Positions 8,042 to 16,350 of a stretch of DNA of 64,000 bases are shown here, piece by piece. Origin of the DNA: a virus; the IMG/VR virus record IMGVR_UViG_3300010373_000039, positions 33,456 to 97,455 of that record. One strand, written 5' to 3'. The position numbers were made by a program, and so were the translations under genes. Under the pieces are notes generated by a model. The model saw nothing but the letters and a program-made list of their open reading frames with translations, ran no database searches and had not been told where the DNA came from. Numbering within the stretch: position 1 is the stretch's first letter; each line of letters opens with the position of its first letter.

Positions 8042-9022
8042 ATGTCATTTGCAGAAATCCAATTCCCAACCGATGTGTCCTACGGATCGCGTGGCGGTCC
8101 CGGGTTCAACACCAACATCGTGGTGACCGATGGGGGTTCGGAGGAACGTGTTGCCCGGTGGCAAAGTGCCAAGCGCCAATACGACGTGCGGTACGGCATC
8201 AAATCGCCGGACCAAATGTCCAAGGTCAAGGATTTCTTTTTGGCCCGCACCGGCGCGTTGATCGGATTCCGCTACAAGGATTGGCAGGACTACGATTCCA
8301 CCGCCAAGGGGCATAGCTACATCAGCGACGGGTCGTCGGTAAGCGTCACCAACACCGATCAACAATTGGGTTCCGGGGACGGTTCCACCACTCGGTTTCA
8401 ATTGATTAAACGGTACAACGACGGCCTTCAAACCGTCATCCGCAATATCACCAAACCGGTGGCCGGTACGGTGGTCGTGGCACTCAACGGGGTCAACCAA
8501 ACAACCGGTTGGACGGTGGATACTACAACCGGCCTAATTACCTTTACATCCGCCCCGGCGTTGGGGGTCACGGTCACGGCCGGGTTCCAATTTGATACCC
8601 CCGTCCGGTTCGGGGCCGACGCCGACAAATCGTTGATGGCATCGCAGGATGATTTTGGTTACGGGTCGTTGGAACCCATTCCGTTGCAGGAAATTCCCGA
8701 TGGGTTGGCGGTGAACGACGATGCCGATTGTGGCGGCGCGGTCATGGTGTGTTTGACCGCCAACTATCAATTGAGCGCCGGCTATGCCCGTGGGTACGTA
8801 TTTGAACCGCAGGCCGATGGGATCATAGTTTTCCTTCCGGACCCGTCCGCCGCCACGTTCCCCACCGGTGGACCGTTTTTCTATTTGATGAATTTGGGAT
8901 CACACGCCCTGACCATAAAAACCTTTAGCGGTGGATCGTTCATCACCCTGGCGGCCGGAACCGGCGTCGATGTGGTTTTGACGGTTGATGGTTCTTCAAA
9001 CAAAGTATGGCTAGCTCTTTAG
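8042..9022 (+). CDS. Distal tail protein, DUF2460 family with extra C-terminal domain
   Basis: Encodes 326 residues. ATG 8042 is preferred over ATG 8036 because AGGA at 8031-8034 is correctly spaced for it. The N-terminal 190 residues match DUF2460, the gene transfer agent gp12/distal tail family: F.EIQFP, RRW sites replaced by VARWQSAKRQYDVRYG, FRYKDW.DY and G.I.F. SAPA. About 100 C-terminal residues beyond the normal DUF2460 end form a beta-rich module whose start (MVCLTANYQLS) resembles the start of the next tail protein. It forms the ring below the tail tube that carries the baseplate or fibres. Confidence 0.8.
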   Translation: MSFAEIQFPTDVSYGSRGGPGFNTNIVVTDGGSEERVARWQSAKRQYDVRYGIKSPDQMSKVKDFFLARTGALIGFRYKDWQDYDSTAKGHSYISDGSSVSVTNTDQQLGSGDGSTTRFQLIKRYNDGLQTVIRNITKPVAGTVVVALNGVNQTTGWTVDTTTGLITFTSAPALGVTVTAGFQFDTPVRFGADADKSLMASQDDFGYGSLEPIPLQEIPDGLAVNDDADCGGAVMVCLTANYQLSAGYARGYVFEPQADGIIVFLPDPSAATFPTGGPFFYLMNLGSHALTIKTFSGGSFITLAAGTGVDVVLTVDGSSNKVWLAL

Positions 9023-9024
9023 AG

Positions 9025-9147
9025 TTAAATATGCGTCCATGTTCGTCGCAAAACTATCGAGGATACATTGGTTTGGCGAATGCCAAACTCTTTTGCCAAC
9101 TTTTTTTGCATTTCGCCGTTTTTGTAGCGGTTGCGTATTTCCAAAAC
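9025..9147 (-). pseudogene. Relic of an HNH-type homing endonuclease (C-terminal helix-turn-helix)
   Basis: On the minus strand a 40-codon frame between two stop codons (TAG at 9148-9150, TAA at 9025-9027) reads EIRNRYKNGEMQKKLAKEFG followed by a second helix and the ending RRTWTHI. This is the C-terminal DNA-binding helix-turn-helix of phage HNH/intron-encoded endonucleases, which often ends in a TWKHI-like motif. There is no start codon upstream and no HNH catalytic part. The segment is visibly richer in A and T than the flanking tail genes. I interpret it as the remnant of a degraded homing endonuclease gene. Confidence 0.65.
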
Positions 9148-9197
9148 CTAGATTGGTTTGCATTATGAGGCGGTTGCAGGAAATATTCGGCGGTGCC

Positions 9198-10259
9198 ATG
9201 TTTGTAACCATGTCCGGGGACGTGGTTTTAAGCAATGCCGCGCCTCGTGTTATCATCGTCAACGCCACCGGCACCGGCCACAAATTCACGTTGCCGGCAA
9301 CCGCCAACCAAATGTTCACCGACCCCCTTCGGTTTTTGTTTTTCAACGTGGGATCGAACGCGTTTGATTTGGTTTACACCAATTCTATCGTTCACACGTA
9401 CTATAGCATCACCGCCGACGCCGCCACTAATTCCTTCACCGCGGCCTCCGGTGGATTGGCTATTGCACCGCCGGGTAGCTACATCATCACGACCGGGTTT
9501 AGCAATTCGGCCAACAACGGCACATTCCAGGTTTTGCAACGCAACGCCGCCGGAACACAGGTATGGGTGTCGGCATCGTTGGTCAATGAAACGGTCAATG
9601 TAACACCCCCGGTGCCCCCCGCCACAACGCCGCTTCCGCCCGTCAGCGTGTCCCGAGGAAAAATTACGACCCTGACCGGGGGAAATGCTCTTCGATTGAT
9701 GCTGGGGCAAAATACGGTGTTTGCCGGGTTCCGGGAATATTACCCGTTGATCGTTGCCTACAACGCCGCCCGGTCGTTTAGCAGCGCCACGATGAACGGT
9801 TCGGCGATTACATCGATTTGTTCGGCCGTTCGTAATCCACCACCCCCGCCGCCACCCCCGCCGCCCTATGACGGCGAGACTATCGATCTGTCCTCATGTC
9901 CAACCACCAAAACGATCACGATCACCAATGGCATCGGATCGGGTGCGGTGTGGAACGGGGTTTGGACGGTGACTAAGGTTACGTCCGGGTCGGTGACCTA
10001 TTACCGCTATGTCATCGACGCCAACCATTACATCGATCTTCGTTACTACCCCGGTGGCCAAGGCTATGGCTATCAATGGCAGGTGGTTTGTACCGATTTG
10101 ACGCGGACCATCAACAAACGTTTTGGAAACAACATCTCCGGATCGTGCCCACCCAACACCACCTATACGTGTTTTTCGGTGCCGATCGAGGGTGCGAATT
10201 GCACGTCCGGACAGGATAACGTGACGCCGACACCGATTGTTTGCACGGTTTCGGCATAG
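9198..10259 (+). CDS. Minor tail protein with polyproline linker
   Basis: 353 residues from ATG 9198. An in-frame ATG at 9165 is possible, but upstream sequence belongs to the relic on the other strand. The N-terminal 75 residues resemble the added C-terminal module of the DUF2460 protein (both start M-x-x-x-T followed by LS and contain FFN/LMNLGS-A). A run of ten prolines near residue 225 separates it from a Tyr/Gly-rich C-terminal domain containing several cysteines. Probably a tail-tip or fibre component. Ribosome binding is weak at either start. Confidence 0.6.
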   Translation: MFVTMSGDVVLSNAAPRVIIVNATGTGHKFTLPATANQMFTDPLRFLFFNVGSNAFDLVYTNSIVHTYYSITADAATNSFTAASGGLAIAPPGSYIITTGFSNSANNGTFQVLQRNAAGTQVWVSASLVNETVNVTPPVPPATTPLPPVSVSRGKITTLTGGNALRLMLGQNTVFAGFREYYPLIVAYNAARSFSSATMNGSAITSICSAVRNPPPPPPPPPPYDGETIDLSSCPTTKTITITNGIGSGAVWNGVWTVTKVTSGSVTYYRYVIDANHYIDLRYYPGGQGYGYQWQVVCTDLTRTINKRFGNNISGSCPPNTTYTCFSVPIEGANCTSGQDNVTPTPIVCTVSA

Positions 10260-10270
10260 ACGAGGTTTTT

Positions 10271-10465
10271 ATGCCCCATGATTCGGACATCGTTTCGCTG
10301 GGTTTCAAATCGGGAAACGACATTCGGGAAAAGTCGCGGGCCGTGCATCCGTTGGGCCAGGTCCGCGAAAACGCCAAGAAGTACGTCCAACCCAAGGGCG
10401 TGAAACGTCCGGCCGTTCCGTGTTGCCACGGCACCGCCCGCGCCGAACCCCGAACGAACCGGTGA
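10271..10465 (+). CDS. Small basic tail-operon protein, unknown
   Basis: A 64-residue protein preceded by GACGAGG. It is rich in Lys, Arg and His and ends in a CCHGTARAE segment with two adjacent cysteines. It overlaps the potential GTG start of the next gene. It has no recognisable domain. Its position before a cysteine-rich protein and a glycosyltransferase suggests the three may act together, but this is inference from context only. Confidence 0.5.
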   Translation: MPHDSDIVSLGFKSGNDIREKSRAVHPLGQVRENAKKYVQPKGVKRPAVPCCHGTARAEPRTNR

Positions 10466-10470
10466 GCCCA

Positions 10471-10917
10471 ATGCCGTTACCTTTGTTTGTTACCCAACCC
10501 TTTTGCTTGGAACGCCGGCATTGTGCCCAATGTCGTGGCCCCGACCCATTGTATCGGCGGGAGTGGTCCAAACGATATCAAATGCCGCCGGAGTGGCCCA
10601 AGTGTCCGTTTGGCGTTCCGGACAACGCCGCCAATCCCCCCGCGCCGCCGCAACCCCATGAATTGGGGATCTTGGTCGATGCGCCCGGCAGCGCCGAGGC
10701 CCGGGAAATTGAACGTCGTTGCCGGGAACGGGCCGATCGGGTCCGGGGCATTTGCCTGGGTTGCCCGGAATTCATCGACATCAACGAGGACGGGTTGACC
10801 ATCCATTGCAAACGCGGTTATTCGTGCGGGTGCGGCGGGGATCAACCGTCCATGATGCGCGGGTTGGTCCATTTGGGCGTCGGACATTGTTTGTTGAATC
10901 GGTGGGGTGGCCTGTGA
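10471..10917 (+). CDS. Cysteine-rich, probably metal-binding protein
   Basis: 148 residues from ATG 10471 (GTG 10462, overlapping the previous stop, is also possible). Cysteines are arranged as CLERRHCAQC near the N-terminus, a CPFG, then RGICLGCPEF and CKRGYSCGCGG in the second half, suggesting two metal-binding clusters (zinc or iron-sulfur). The stop codon overlaps the GTG start of the glycosyltransferase by four bases, so the two are likely translationally coupled. It is not a standard tail component. A role as partner or carrier for the sugar transferase is speculative. Confidence 0.6.
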   Translation: MPLPLFVTQPFCLERRHCAQCRGPDPLYRREWSKRYQMPPEWPKCPFGVPDNAANPPAPPQPHELGILVDAPGSAEAREIERRCRERADRVRGICLGCPEFIDINEDGLTIHCKRGYSCGCGGDQPSMMRGLVHLGVGHCLLNRWGGL

Positions 10918-11969
10918 GATTAGAATCTATTACGCCCCAAACGCCGCCATTTTCCATTTTCCTGGAATTGGATCGAATCCCGGTTCCCGGCGAGAAATGG
11001 CCGGAGGGTTTTGCCGGTTGGCCCAACGTACAGGCAGCGCACATGCACGGGATGCGCAATGCCGCCGCCAACGCCCAACCGTCCCCCGTTTCCAAATCGG
11101 GACGCGGATTTGTCATGTGCGGGGGCGGCATCTATCTCCCCACGGCGTATGTGTCGTGCCAAATCCTTCGAAAAACCGGTTCCAAATTGCCCGGTCAATT
11201 GTTCTATTTGGGCGATAACGAGATGGATGATTTCCATCGTCGGTTGTTCGCCGCCATGAATGTGGAATGCGTGGACGCTACCCAATACGCCGAATGGGGT
11301 ACGCTGCGGAACACCGACGCCAAGGAACGGGGTTGGTTGCTAAAACCTTTTGCGTTGCGGCACACCAAATATAAATCGGTGGCCGCGTTCGATGCCGATT
11401 GCTACCCGGTGGTAAAACCTGAGGATTTGTTCAACGTTACCGAGTACTTCAAAACCGGCGCATTGTTTTTCGCCGACACCCCCCACCACGATTTGACGGA
11501 GGAAAAATGGCGGGCGCTGGGGTTCCCACCCCAAAATTGCTCGTCGTTCGAGTCCGGGCAAATGTGGATCGACACCAAAATGCATTGGCGCGCGATCGCG
11601 CTGACATTGTGGTTGAATTCCCACGCCGATTTTTACTACCAATGGTTTTGGGGGGACAAGGAAACGTTTTGTGTGGCGTGGCGGCAATGCAAAGAATTGT
11701 ACGCCATGCCGGACGTGCGGGGATGCATCTACGAGGGTCAAATCATCATCCACTATGGGTTTGGACCCAATGCCGCCCCGGTCACGGTCCACCGGTGCCG
11801 GTCTAAATTTTCGCCGATTGAGGGCGAGGTTTACCACCGGCTATTTTGGAACACCGACCAAACCGCCCGGACCCCACGACCCTATTTCCCTAACCTTCCC
11901 TATGAACGCGAGGCACACACGGCGTTCGCCAATTACCTCCGAATGTCCAAGGAGGAATCATGCCGTTAG
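10914..11969 (+). CDS. Glycosyltransferase (mannosyltransferase-like)
   Basis: 351 residues from GTG 10914, which overlaps the upstream stop (GTGA). Features of a GT-A type transferase are visible: LFYLGDNE near residue 95, the metal-binding DAD in VAAFDADCYPV (160-162), an acceptor-site segment FESGQMWID (212-220) and WGDKETF (246-252). The last elements resemble eukaryotic-type alpha-mannosyltransferases of the MNN1/GT71 kind. It is inserted in the tail operon between the minor tail protein and the DUF2163 hub, and its end overlaps the hub start by ten bases. It could glycosylate a virion protein or a host envelope sugar. Confidence 0.7.
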   Translation: MRLESITPQTPPFSIFLELDRIPVPGEKWPEGFAGWPNVQAAHMHGMRNAAANAQPSPVSKSGRGFVMCGGGIYLPTAYVSCQILRKTGSKLPGQLFYLGDNEMDDFHRRLFAAMNVECVDATQYAEWGTLRNTDAKERGWLLKPFALRHTKYKSVAAFDADCYPVVKPEDLFNVTEYFKTGALFFADTPHHDLTEEKWRALGFPPQNCSSFESGQMWIDTKMHWRAIALTLWLNSHADFYYQWFWGDKETFCVAWRQCKELYAMPDVRGCIYEGQIIIHYGFGPNAAPVTVHRCRSKFSPIEGEVYHRLFWNTDQTARTPRPYFPNLPYEREAHTAFANYLRMSKEESCR

Positions 11970-12868
11970 TGTTGTTTCCATCGTTGGACAGGTTGCGGCA
12001 ACACGCAACACACCGGTTCGCGTTTTTGTGGCGATTGGAGCGGGTGGATGGCGTCACGTTGCTGTTCACCGACCACGATTGCCCGATTACCTTCAATTAC
12101 ACCCATGCGTTGGCCGAGGCATTGGCCCCGGGGAACGTAGGAAACGCCGCCGGCACCGACGAGATTTATTCCCCAGTCGATTCGTTTGCCGGCACGGCAC
12201 GGCAAATGCAAACCGGGTTGAAGGATGCGAACGTCGAGATGACGGGCGTTGTGTTGTCATCCGGATTGATTACCGAGGCCGATTTGTTCGCCGGCCGTTA
12301 TCGATCGGCCCGGGTCATCGAAATGCTGGTCGATAGTCGATTCCCCTACGCCGGCTATTTGACCCATGCCCAATACTTCATCGCCCAAACCACCTACACC
12401 CGGGAATTTTGGAAAGCGCAAATGTCGGGGGTGACGGCATGGGGGAACAAGGCGGCGGGCAACGTCTATTCGGTGTCGTGCCGGTTCCAATTGTACGACC
12501 CAAATACCTGTGGCGTCGATCCGACCGGCCACACCGCGACCGGGACCGTGACTATCGTAACCGATCGACAAACCTTCAACGCCGGGGGTTTGAACCCGAC
12601 GCCCAATGCCTATCGCTCCGGTCATCTAACGTGGCTGACCGGTTTCAATCGTGGTATCACATACGAGGTTAAATCCTCGTCCGGATCATTGTTGACCACC
12701 CAATTGGGAACGCCGTTCGATATCGGCGTCGGCGACACGTTTACGATCACCGAGGGTTGCGACCATTTGCGGGGCACGTGTTCGGGAACGTTTGCCAACC
12801 TTAACCGGTTTGGCGGTTACCCGTTCCTGCCCGGCAACGACGTAATGCTTCGCGGTCCGGTAACATAA
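11960..12868 (+). CDS. Tail hub protein, DUF2163 family
   Basis: 302 residues. The order F-x-W-x-L-x-R-x-DG-x-x-LLFTDHD, GLKDANVEMTGV, LF.GRY and the cysteine-bearing C-terminus (GCDHLRGTCSGTF, RFGGYPFLPGND) is the DUF2163 signature, equivalent to gene transfer agent gp13 and related to lambda gpL. In that group conserved cysteines are thought to bind an iron-sulfur cluster. Cysteines here include CGVD near residue 180 and two in the GCDH...CSG motif. An insertion around residues 185-250 is absent from minimal family members. It would form the hub that closes the tail tube. Confidence 0.8.
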   Translation: MPLVLFPSLDRLRQHATHRFAFLWRLERVDGVTLLFTDHDCPITFNYTHALAEALAPGNVGNAAGTDEIYSPVDSFAGTARQMQTGLKDANVEMTGVVLSSGLITEADLFAGRYRSARVIEMLVDSRFPYAGYLTHAQYFIAQTTYTREFWKAQMSGVTAWGNKAAGNVYSVSCRFQLYDPNTCGVDPTGHTATGTVTIVTDRQTFNAGGLNPTPNAYRSGHLTWLTGFNRGITYEVKSSSGSLLTTQLGTPFDIGVGDTFTITEGCDHLRGTCSGTFANLNRFGGYPFLPGNDVMLRGPVT

Positions 12869-12880
12869 TTGGAGGTTACG

Positions 12881-13153
12881 ATGGGCGACACAATGGAAGG
12901 TTATATGCGGACGATTTCCTACAACACCCCACAGCAAACGCTTCCGTCCAACCCGACGAACATGGGCCACAACATTCACCATAGCGCGCTGTCCAAATCC
13001 GGGGCCAAGCACACCCCCGTTAGCGCGCCGGCGCGCAACACCGGTTCACGACAAAATGTCGTACCCAATCACCCCGTTCCGCCCGACAATGCCCCGGTGG
13101 ACCGGCTGGACTCGCCGGTGCCGGGTGGCAAATCGTATGGAACCCCCGAATAG
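12881..13153 (+). CDS. Small tail-operon protein, unknown
   Basis: 90 residues from ATG 12881, which follows GGAGG at 12871-12875. A TTG upstream is in frame but would include the ribosome-binding site. The protein is rich in Asn, Pro, Ser and His with no predicted secondary structure by eye, and ends in PVPGGKSYGTPE. It lies between hub and NlpC/P60 genes, where gene transfer agents have none. Could be a flexible tail-tip linker or a scaffold. No homologue recognised. Confidence 0.5.
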   Translation: MGDTMEGYMRTISYNTPQQTLPSNPTNMGHNIHHSALSKSGAKHTPVSAPARNTGSRQNVVPNHPVPPDNAPVDRLDSPVPGGKSYGTPE

Positions 13154-13170
13154 ACGGCCCAGGATCGATT

Positions 13171-13590
13171 ATGACACGCGAAGATGTCATCCGATATGCC
13201 CGTATGTGGCTTGGAACCCCTTACGTCCATCAGGGACGATTGATGGGGGTCGGGGTGGATTGTATCGGGTTGGTGGCCGGCGTGGGCCAATACTTCGGGT
13301 TGCCCTATGAGGATCGTCGGGGATATGCACCGACCGGCCAAGGAGATTTTTACCTTACCAATGAATTCGTCAAATGGATGGACCCGGTCTACACCGCCCA
13401 TGCCCAACCCGGGGACGTGGCGTGTTTTTGGGTCCGCAAACCAACGTTCATTTGCCATTGTGGAATTCTTACACCGGTTGGTTTGATTCATGTCCATTCG
13501 ATCATCGGCCACGTGGCCGAGCATGTGATGGACGCCGGTTGGAAAAAACGTTTTGCGTGCGCGTTCCGGTTCCGTGGAATGAAGGATTAG
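13171..13590 (+). CDS. NlpC/P60 tail peptidase
   Basis: 139 residues matching gene transfer agent gp14. The catalytic cysteine is in VDCIGLV (C31). The histidine is in CHCGILT (H96), and the third polar residue is probably the histidine of LIHVHS. The N-terminal A-R-x-W-L-G-T-P-Y-x-x-Q-G element is also typical. These tail-tip peptidases cleave peptide crosslinks of peptidoglycan during DNA entry. It lies directly upstream of the large host-specificity protein, four bases away. Confidence 0.9.
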   Translation: MTREDVIRYARMWLGTPYVHQGRLMGVGVDCIGLVAGVGQYFGLPYEDRRGYAPTGQGDFYLTNEFVKWMDPVYTAHAQPGDVACFWVRKPTFICHCGILTPVGLIHVHSIIGHVAEHVMDAGWKKRFACAFRFRGMKD

Positions 13591-13593
13591 TGT

Positions 13594-15987
13594 ATGGCAA
13601 CCCTTGTTCTAGTCCCCATCGCCGCCGGCATCGCGGCCAACGCCACGGCCGGGTTGGGCGCTACGGCCGCCGCCGTGGCCACCAGCGCTATTATCGGCGT
13701 TGCCGGAACCGTGGGTGCGCTGGTCGATCAAATGTATGTCTACCCGGCCATATTCGGCAACGGGGCATCGCAAATTAAGGGACCGCAACTCAACAACGTG
13801 GCGATTACCGGTGCCAGCGCCGGCACACCGATCAATTTTTGTCTAGGTCGCGAGAATCGGGTTGGCGGCTGCATCATTTGGGTCTCCAACCTTCGTAAAA
13901 CGGCATCCAACGCCGGTTCAGGTGGCAAGGGCGGTACGAACGTCACCACCTATCAATACTTTGTGGACATCGCCATTGCATGGGGCGAGGGAACCATCAA
14001 TGCAATCCGCAAGATTTGGGCCGATGGAAAATTGATCTATGACCAGGCGTTGCAAAACAACAATTCGGGCCAATCGAACCTTTACGATTCATTGATTAAC
14101 TATTTCGGCGACCAAACCACGCCCGATCCAACAATCAGCGCCGCGGAGGGTTCGTCCAACACCCCGTCATTCGTCAATACCTACTACACGGTCATCAACA
14201 ATTTTGCCATTCACGATTGGGGCAACCGTATTCCCAATTTCACGGCGTTGGTCGAGGCCGAGGAACAAACGTTATTGGGTGATGCGATTGTCAAGATTTG
14301 GGAACGGACCGGGCGTCCGGGGTCCGATTTGGACGTGTCGTGGGTATCGGATGTGGAGGTTCTTGGTTACACGTTGGCGGGACCGCAGAATCCGATCAAT
14401 TCAATCGAACCGTTGATGATGGCCTATGATTTGATTACCCAGGAGCAGCATGGCGGGGTGATGCATTTCTACCATCGCAAGGATATGTTGCCGGTTTCGG
14501 TGGCGTCCAACGTCCTGGCGGCGGGTGCGGAAAAGGACACGCCGCTCCGCGCCTTTCAAATTACCGACAACGCCGATTGGGAGGTGGTGGATGAGGTGGA
14601 TGTCACCTACACCGATCCGGCCACGTTTTGGCAACAGGGAATGCAGCGCGAGGTTAAATCCGACATCACCAACCGTTCGGTGTCGTCGATGTCGTTGCCG
14701 TTCACGTTGGATGCCAATAGCGCCAAACAAATCGCCGCGCGAGTATTGTGGTCGGCCCAGGTGGAACGGTGGGCATCACAAATGACGTTGGCCCCGTCGC
14801 AATTGCACATCCTTGAAGGTGATGTGTTGCAATTGACCGCCGATAGTTTGACGTGGCGCAATCGGATCACCACCGTTTCACGGGGACAGAATTTTGTCTA
14901 TGAATTGCATGGATCGGCCGAGCAATCCGGGGTGTTGGATCAATCCGGGTTGGTGGCCGATATCCCGATCATCCCGCCACAACCGGAACCGGCCGGCACG
15001 TCCACCCACACCGGGATTATGATGGAGATCCCAATCCTTCCATGGGAGGGGTATGATCGGGGAATCCATTTCGCGGTGTTCGCCGAGCCCGGGGACGATT
15101 GGCAGGGCGGTTCGGTCTATCTGTCCAAGACGGACAATGGCGATGGTTCCTATTGGTTGATGGCCGATTACCAAATCGAGGCCACGGGCGGGGCGGCGCA
15201 AAATATATTGCCGGCGTCCGGGCCGATCGGTTATTGGGACAACACCACGACGTTGGTTGTCACCATGAACAACGGCCAATTCTTTAGCAATTTGGAATCG
15301 TTGGTGTTGACCGGGTACTTCAATCACGTGTACGTAGGAAAACCGGATGGAACGGGTGAGGTTATTGCGTTTTGCAACGCTACACTGACCGGACCCAATG
15401 AGTATACCCTAAGCAAATTACTTCGCGGCCGCATGGGAACCGAGGACCGCATGGCCGGCCATTTGGTCGGGGATGCCGTGGTGCTGTTGCAACAGGATGG
15501 ATCGATCCATTTCCATCCCTACAACACCGATGGGTTGGGTAAGAATTTATTTTTCAAAACCGTTCCGTTGCATCGGCATTTGTCGGACGTGGCGGCCGCG
15601 AATTATTACCGATCGGCCCGTTCGGTTACCCCGTTCTCGCCGGTTAAAATCAAGGGTGTCCGGGACGGGTCCAACAACCTTACCATTTCGTGGTTCCGTC
15701 GAACCAACGAGTGGGCACCGATTTTCGATTTCCCGGACGCGGCCAATTTGCCGGAAAATTTCCCATCCGACGAGTACGACATTTACATTTACAATGCATC
15801 GGGGTCCACCCTGTTGCGGACGTATCTAAACTATACGGGCGGCGAAAGTATTTTGTATTCCGCCGCCGTTCAAACGTCCGATGGGATCACCCCCGGGGAT
15901 ACGGTCCAGGTTATTGTGTATCAGGTCAACAGCGCATTGTCGCTAAATGGCGGCAAGGGCGTTGCATCGGCCCAAACAACCATTTAA
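13594..15987 (+). CDS. Large tail-tip/host-specificity protein (GTA gp15-like)
   Basis: 797 residues. N-terminus has an Ala/Gly-rich hydrophobic segment (about residues 10-45), followed by GENRVGG and DIAIAWGEG patterns seen in gp15/megatron-type proteins of gene transfer agents and related siphophages. The middle region carries hub-like beta domains (VTYTDPATFWQQG). The end, from about residue 690, looks like an FN3-type domain starting PFSPVKIKGVRDG and containing LTISWFRRT. It follows DUF2460, DUF2163 and NlpC/P60 genes in the conserved order. Expected to bind the host surface at the tail tip. Confidence 0.8.
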   Translation: MATLVLVPIAAGIAANATAGLGATAAAVATSAIIGVAGTVGALVDQMYVYPAIFGNGASQIKGPQLNNVAITGASAGTPINFCLGRENRVGGCIIWVSNLRKTASNAGSGGKGGTNVTTYQYFVDIAIAWGEGTINAIRKIWADGKLIYDQALQNNNSGQSNLYDSLINYFGDQTTPDPTISAAEGSSNTPSFVNTYYTVINNFAIHDWGNRIPNFTALVEAEEQTLLGDAIVKIWERTGRPGSDLDVSWVSDVEVLGYTLAGPQNPINSIEPLMMAYDLITQEQHGGVMHFYHRKDMLPVSVASNVLAAGAEKDTPLRAFQITDNADWEVVDEVDVTYTDPATFWQQGMQREVKSDITNRSVSSMSLPFTLDANSAKQIAARVLWSAQVERWASQMTLAPSQLHILEGDVLQLTADSLTWRNRITTVSRGQNFVYELHGSAEQSGVLDQSGLVADIPIIPPQPEPAGTSTHTGIMMEIPILPWEGYDRGIHFAVFAEPGDDWQGGSVYLSKTDNGDGSYWLMADYQIEATGGAAQNILPASGPIGYWDNTTTLVVTMNNGQFFSNLESLVLTGYFNHVYVGKPDGTGEVIAFCNATLTGPNEYTLSKLLRGRMGTEDRMAGHLVGDAVVLLQQDGSIHFHPYNTDGLGKNLFFKTVPLHRHLSDVAAANYYRSARSVTPFSPVKIKGVRDGSNNLTISWFRRTNEWAPIFDFPDAANLPENFPSDEYDIYIYNASGSTLLRTYLNYTGGESILYSAAVQTSDGITPGDTVQVIVYQVNSALSLNGGKGVASAQTTI

Positions 15988-15999
15988 GGAAACAACAAC

Positions 16000-16350
16000 A
16001 TGTCGTCCCCCACCATTCGCTGCACATTGGATACAATTGACCCGTCGCAATCCGGGGCCGATGTCACCCATAACCTGGCCCTCATCAAATTGGATTTTTT
16101 GGTGGGTGGTGCAATCAAGGTAATCAACTCCACGACCGCCGCCGCGCCCGGATCACCCACCAATGGGGATACCTATTTGGTGGCCACCGGGGGTTCGGGC
16201 GCATTTGCCGGCCATGATGGGCAAATCGCGCTATACAACGCCGGTTGGTATTTCTTTGTCGTGCAGGTAGGTTGGATGATTTACGATGCGGCCGCCGGCA
16301 CGTTAAAACTTTGGAACGGCACTACCTACAAGACCATCACACTGACATGA
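16000..16350 (+). CDS. DUF2793 tail fibre-associated protein
   Basis: 116 residues. The C-terminal 70 residues match DUF2793: P-x-x-P-x-x-GDTYLVATG, GAFAGHDGQIALYNAGWYFF and GWMIYDAAAGTLKLWNGT. This domain occurs at the end of the structural region in alphaproteobacterial phages and is thought to sit in tail fibres. The N-terminal 45 residues would attach it to the tail. The stop codon overlaps the start of the phosphatase gene (ATGA at 16347-16350). Confidence 0.8.
   Translation: MSSPTIRCTLDTIDPSQSGADVTHNLALIKLDFLVGGAIKVINSTTAAAPGSPTNGDTYLVATGGSGAFAGHDGQIALYNAGWYFFVVQVGWMIYDAAAGTLKLWNGTTYKTITLT

Noticed and set aside
10719-10913. Longer N-terminus for the glycosyltransferase
   Set aside because: The upstream in-frame part overlaps the cysteine-rich gene and translates to Pro/Gly/Arg-rich junk. 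GTG 10914 overlaps the previous stop in the usual GTGA manner.
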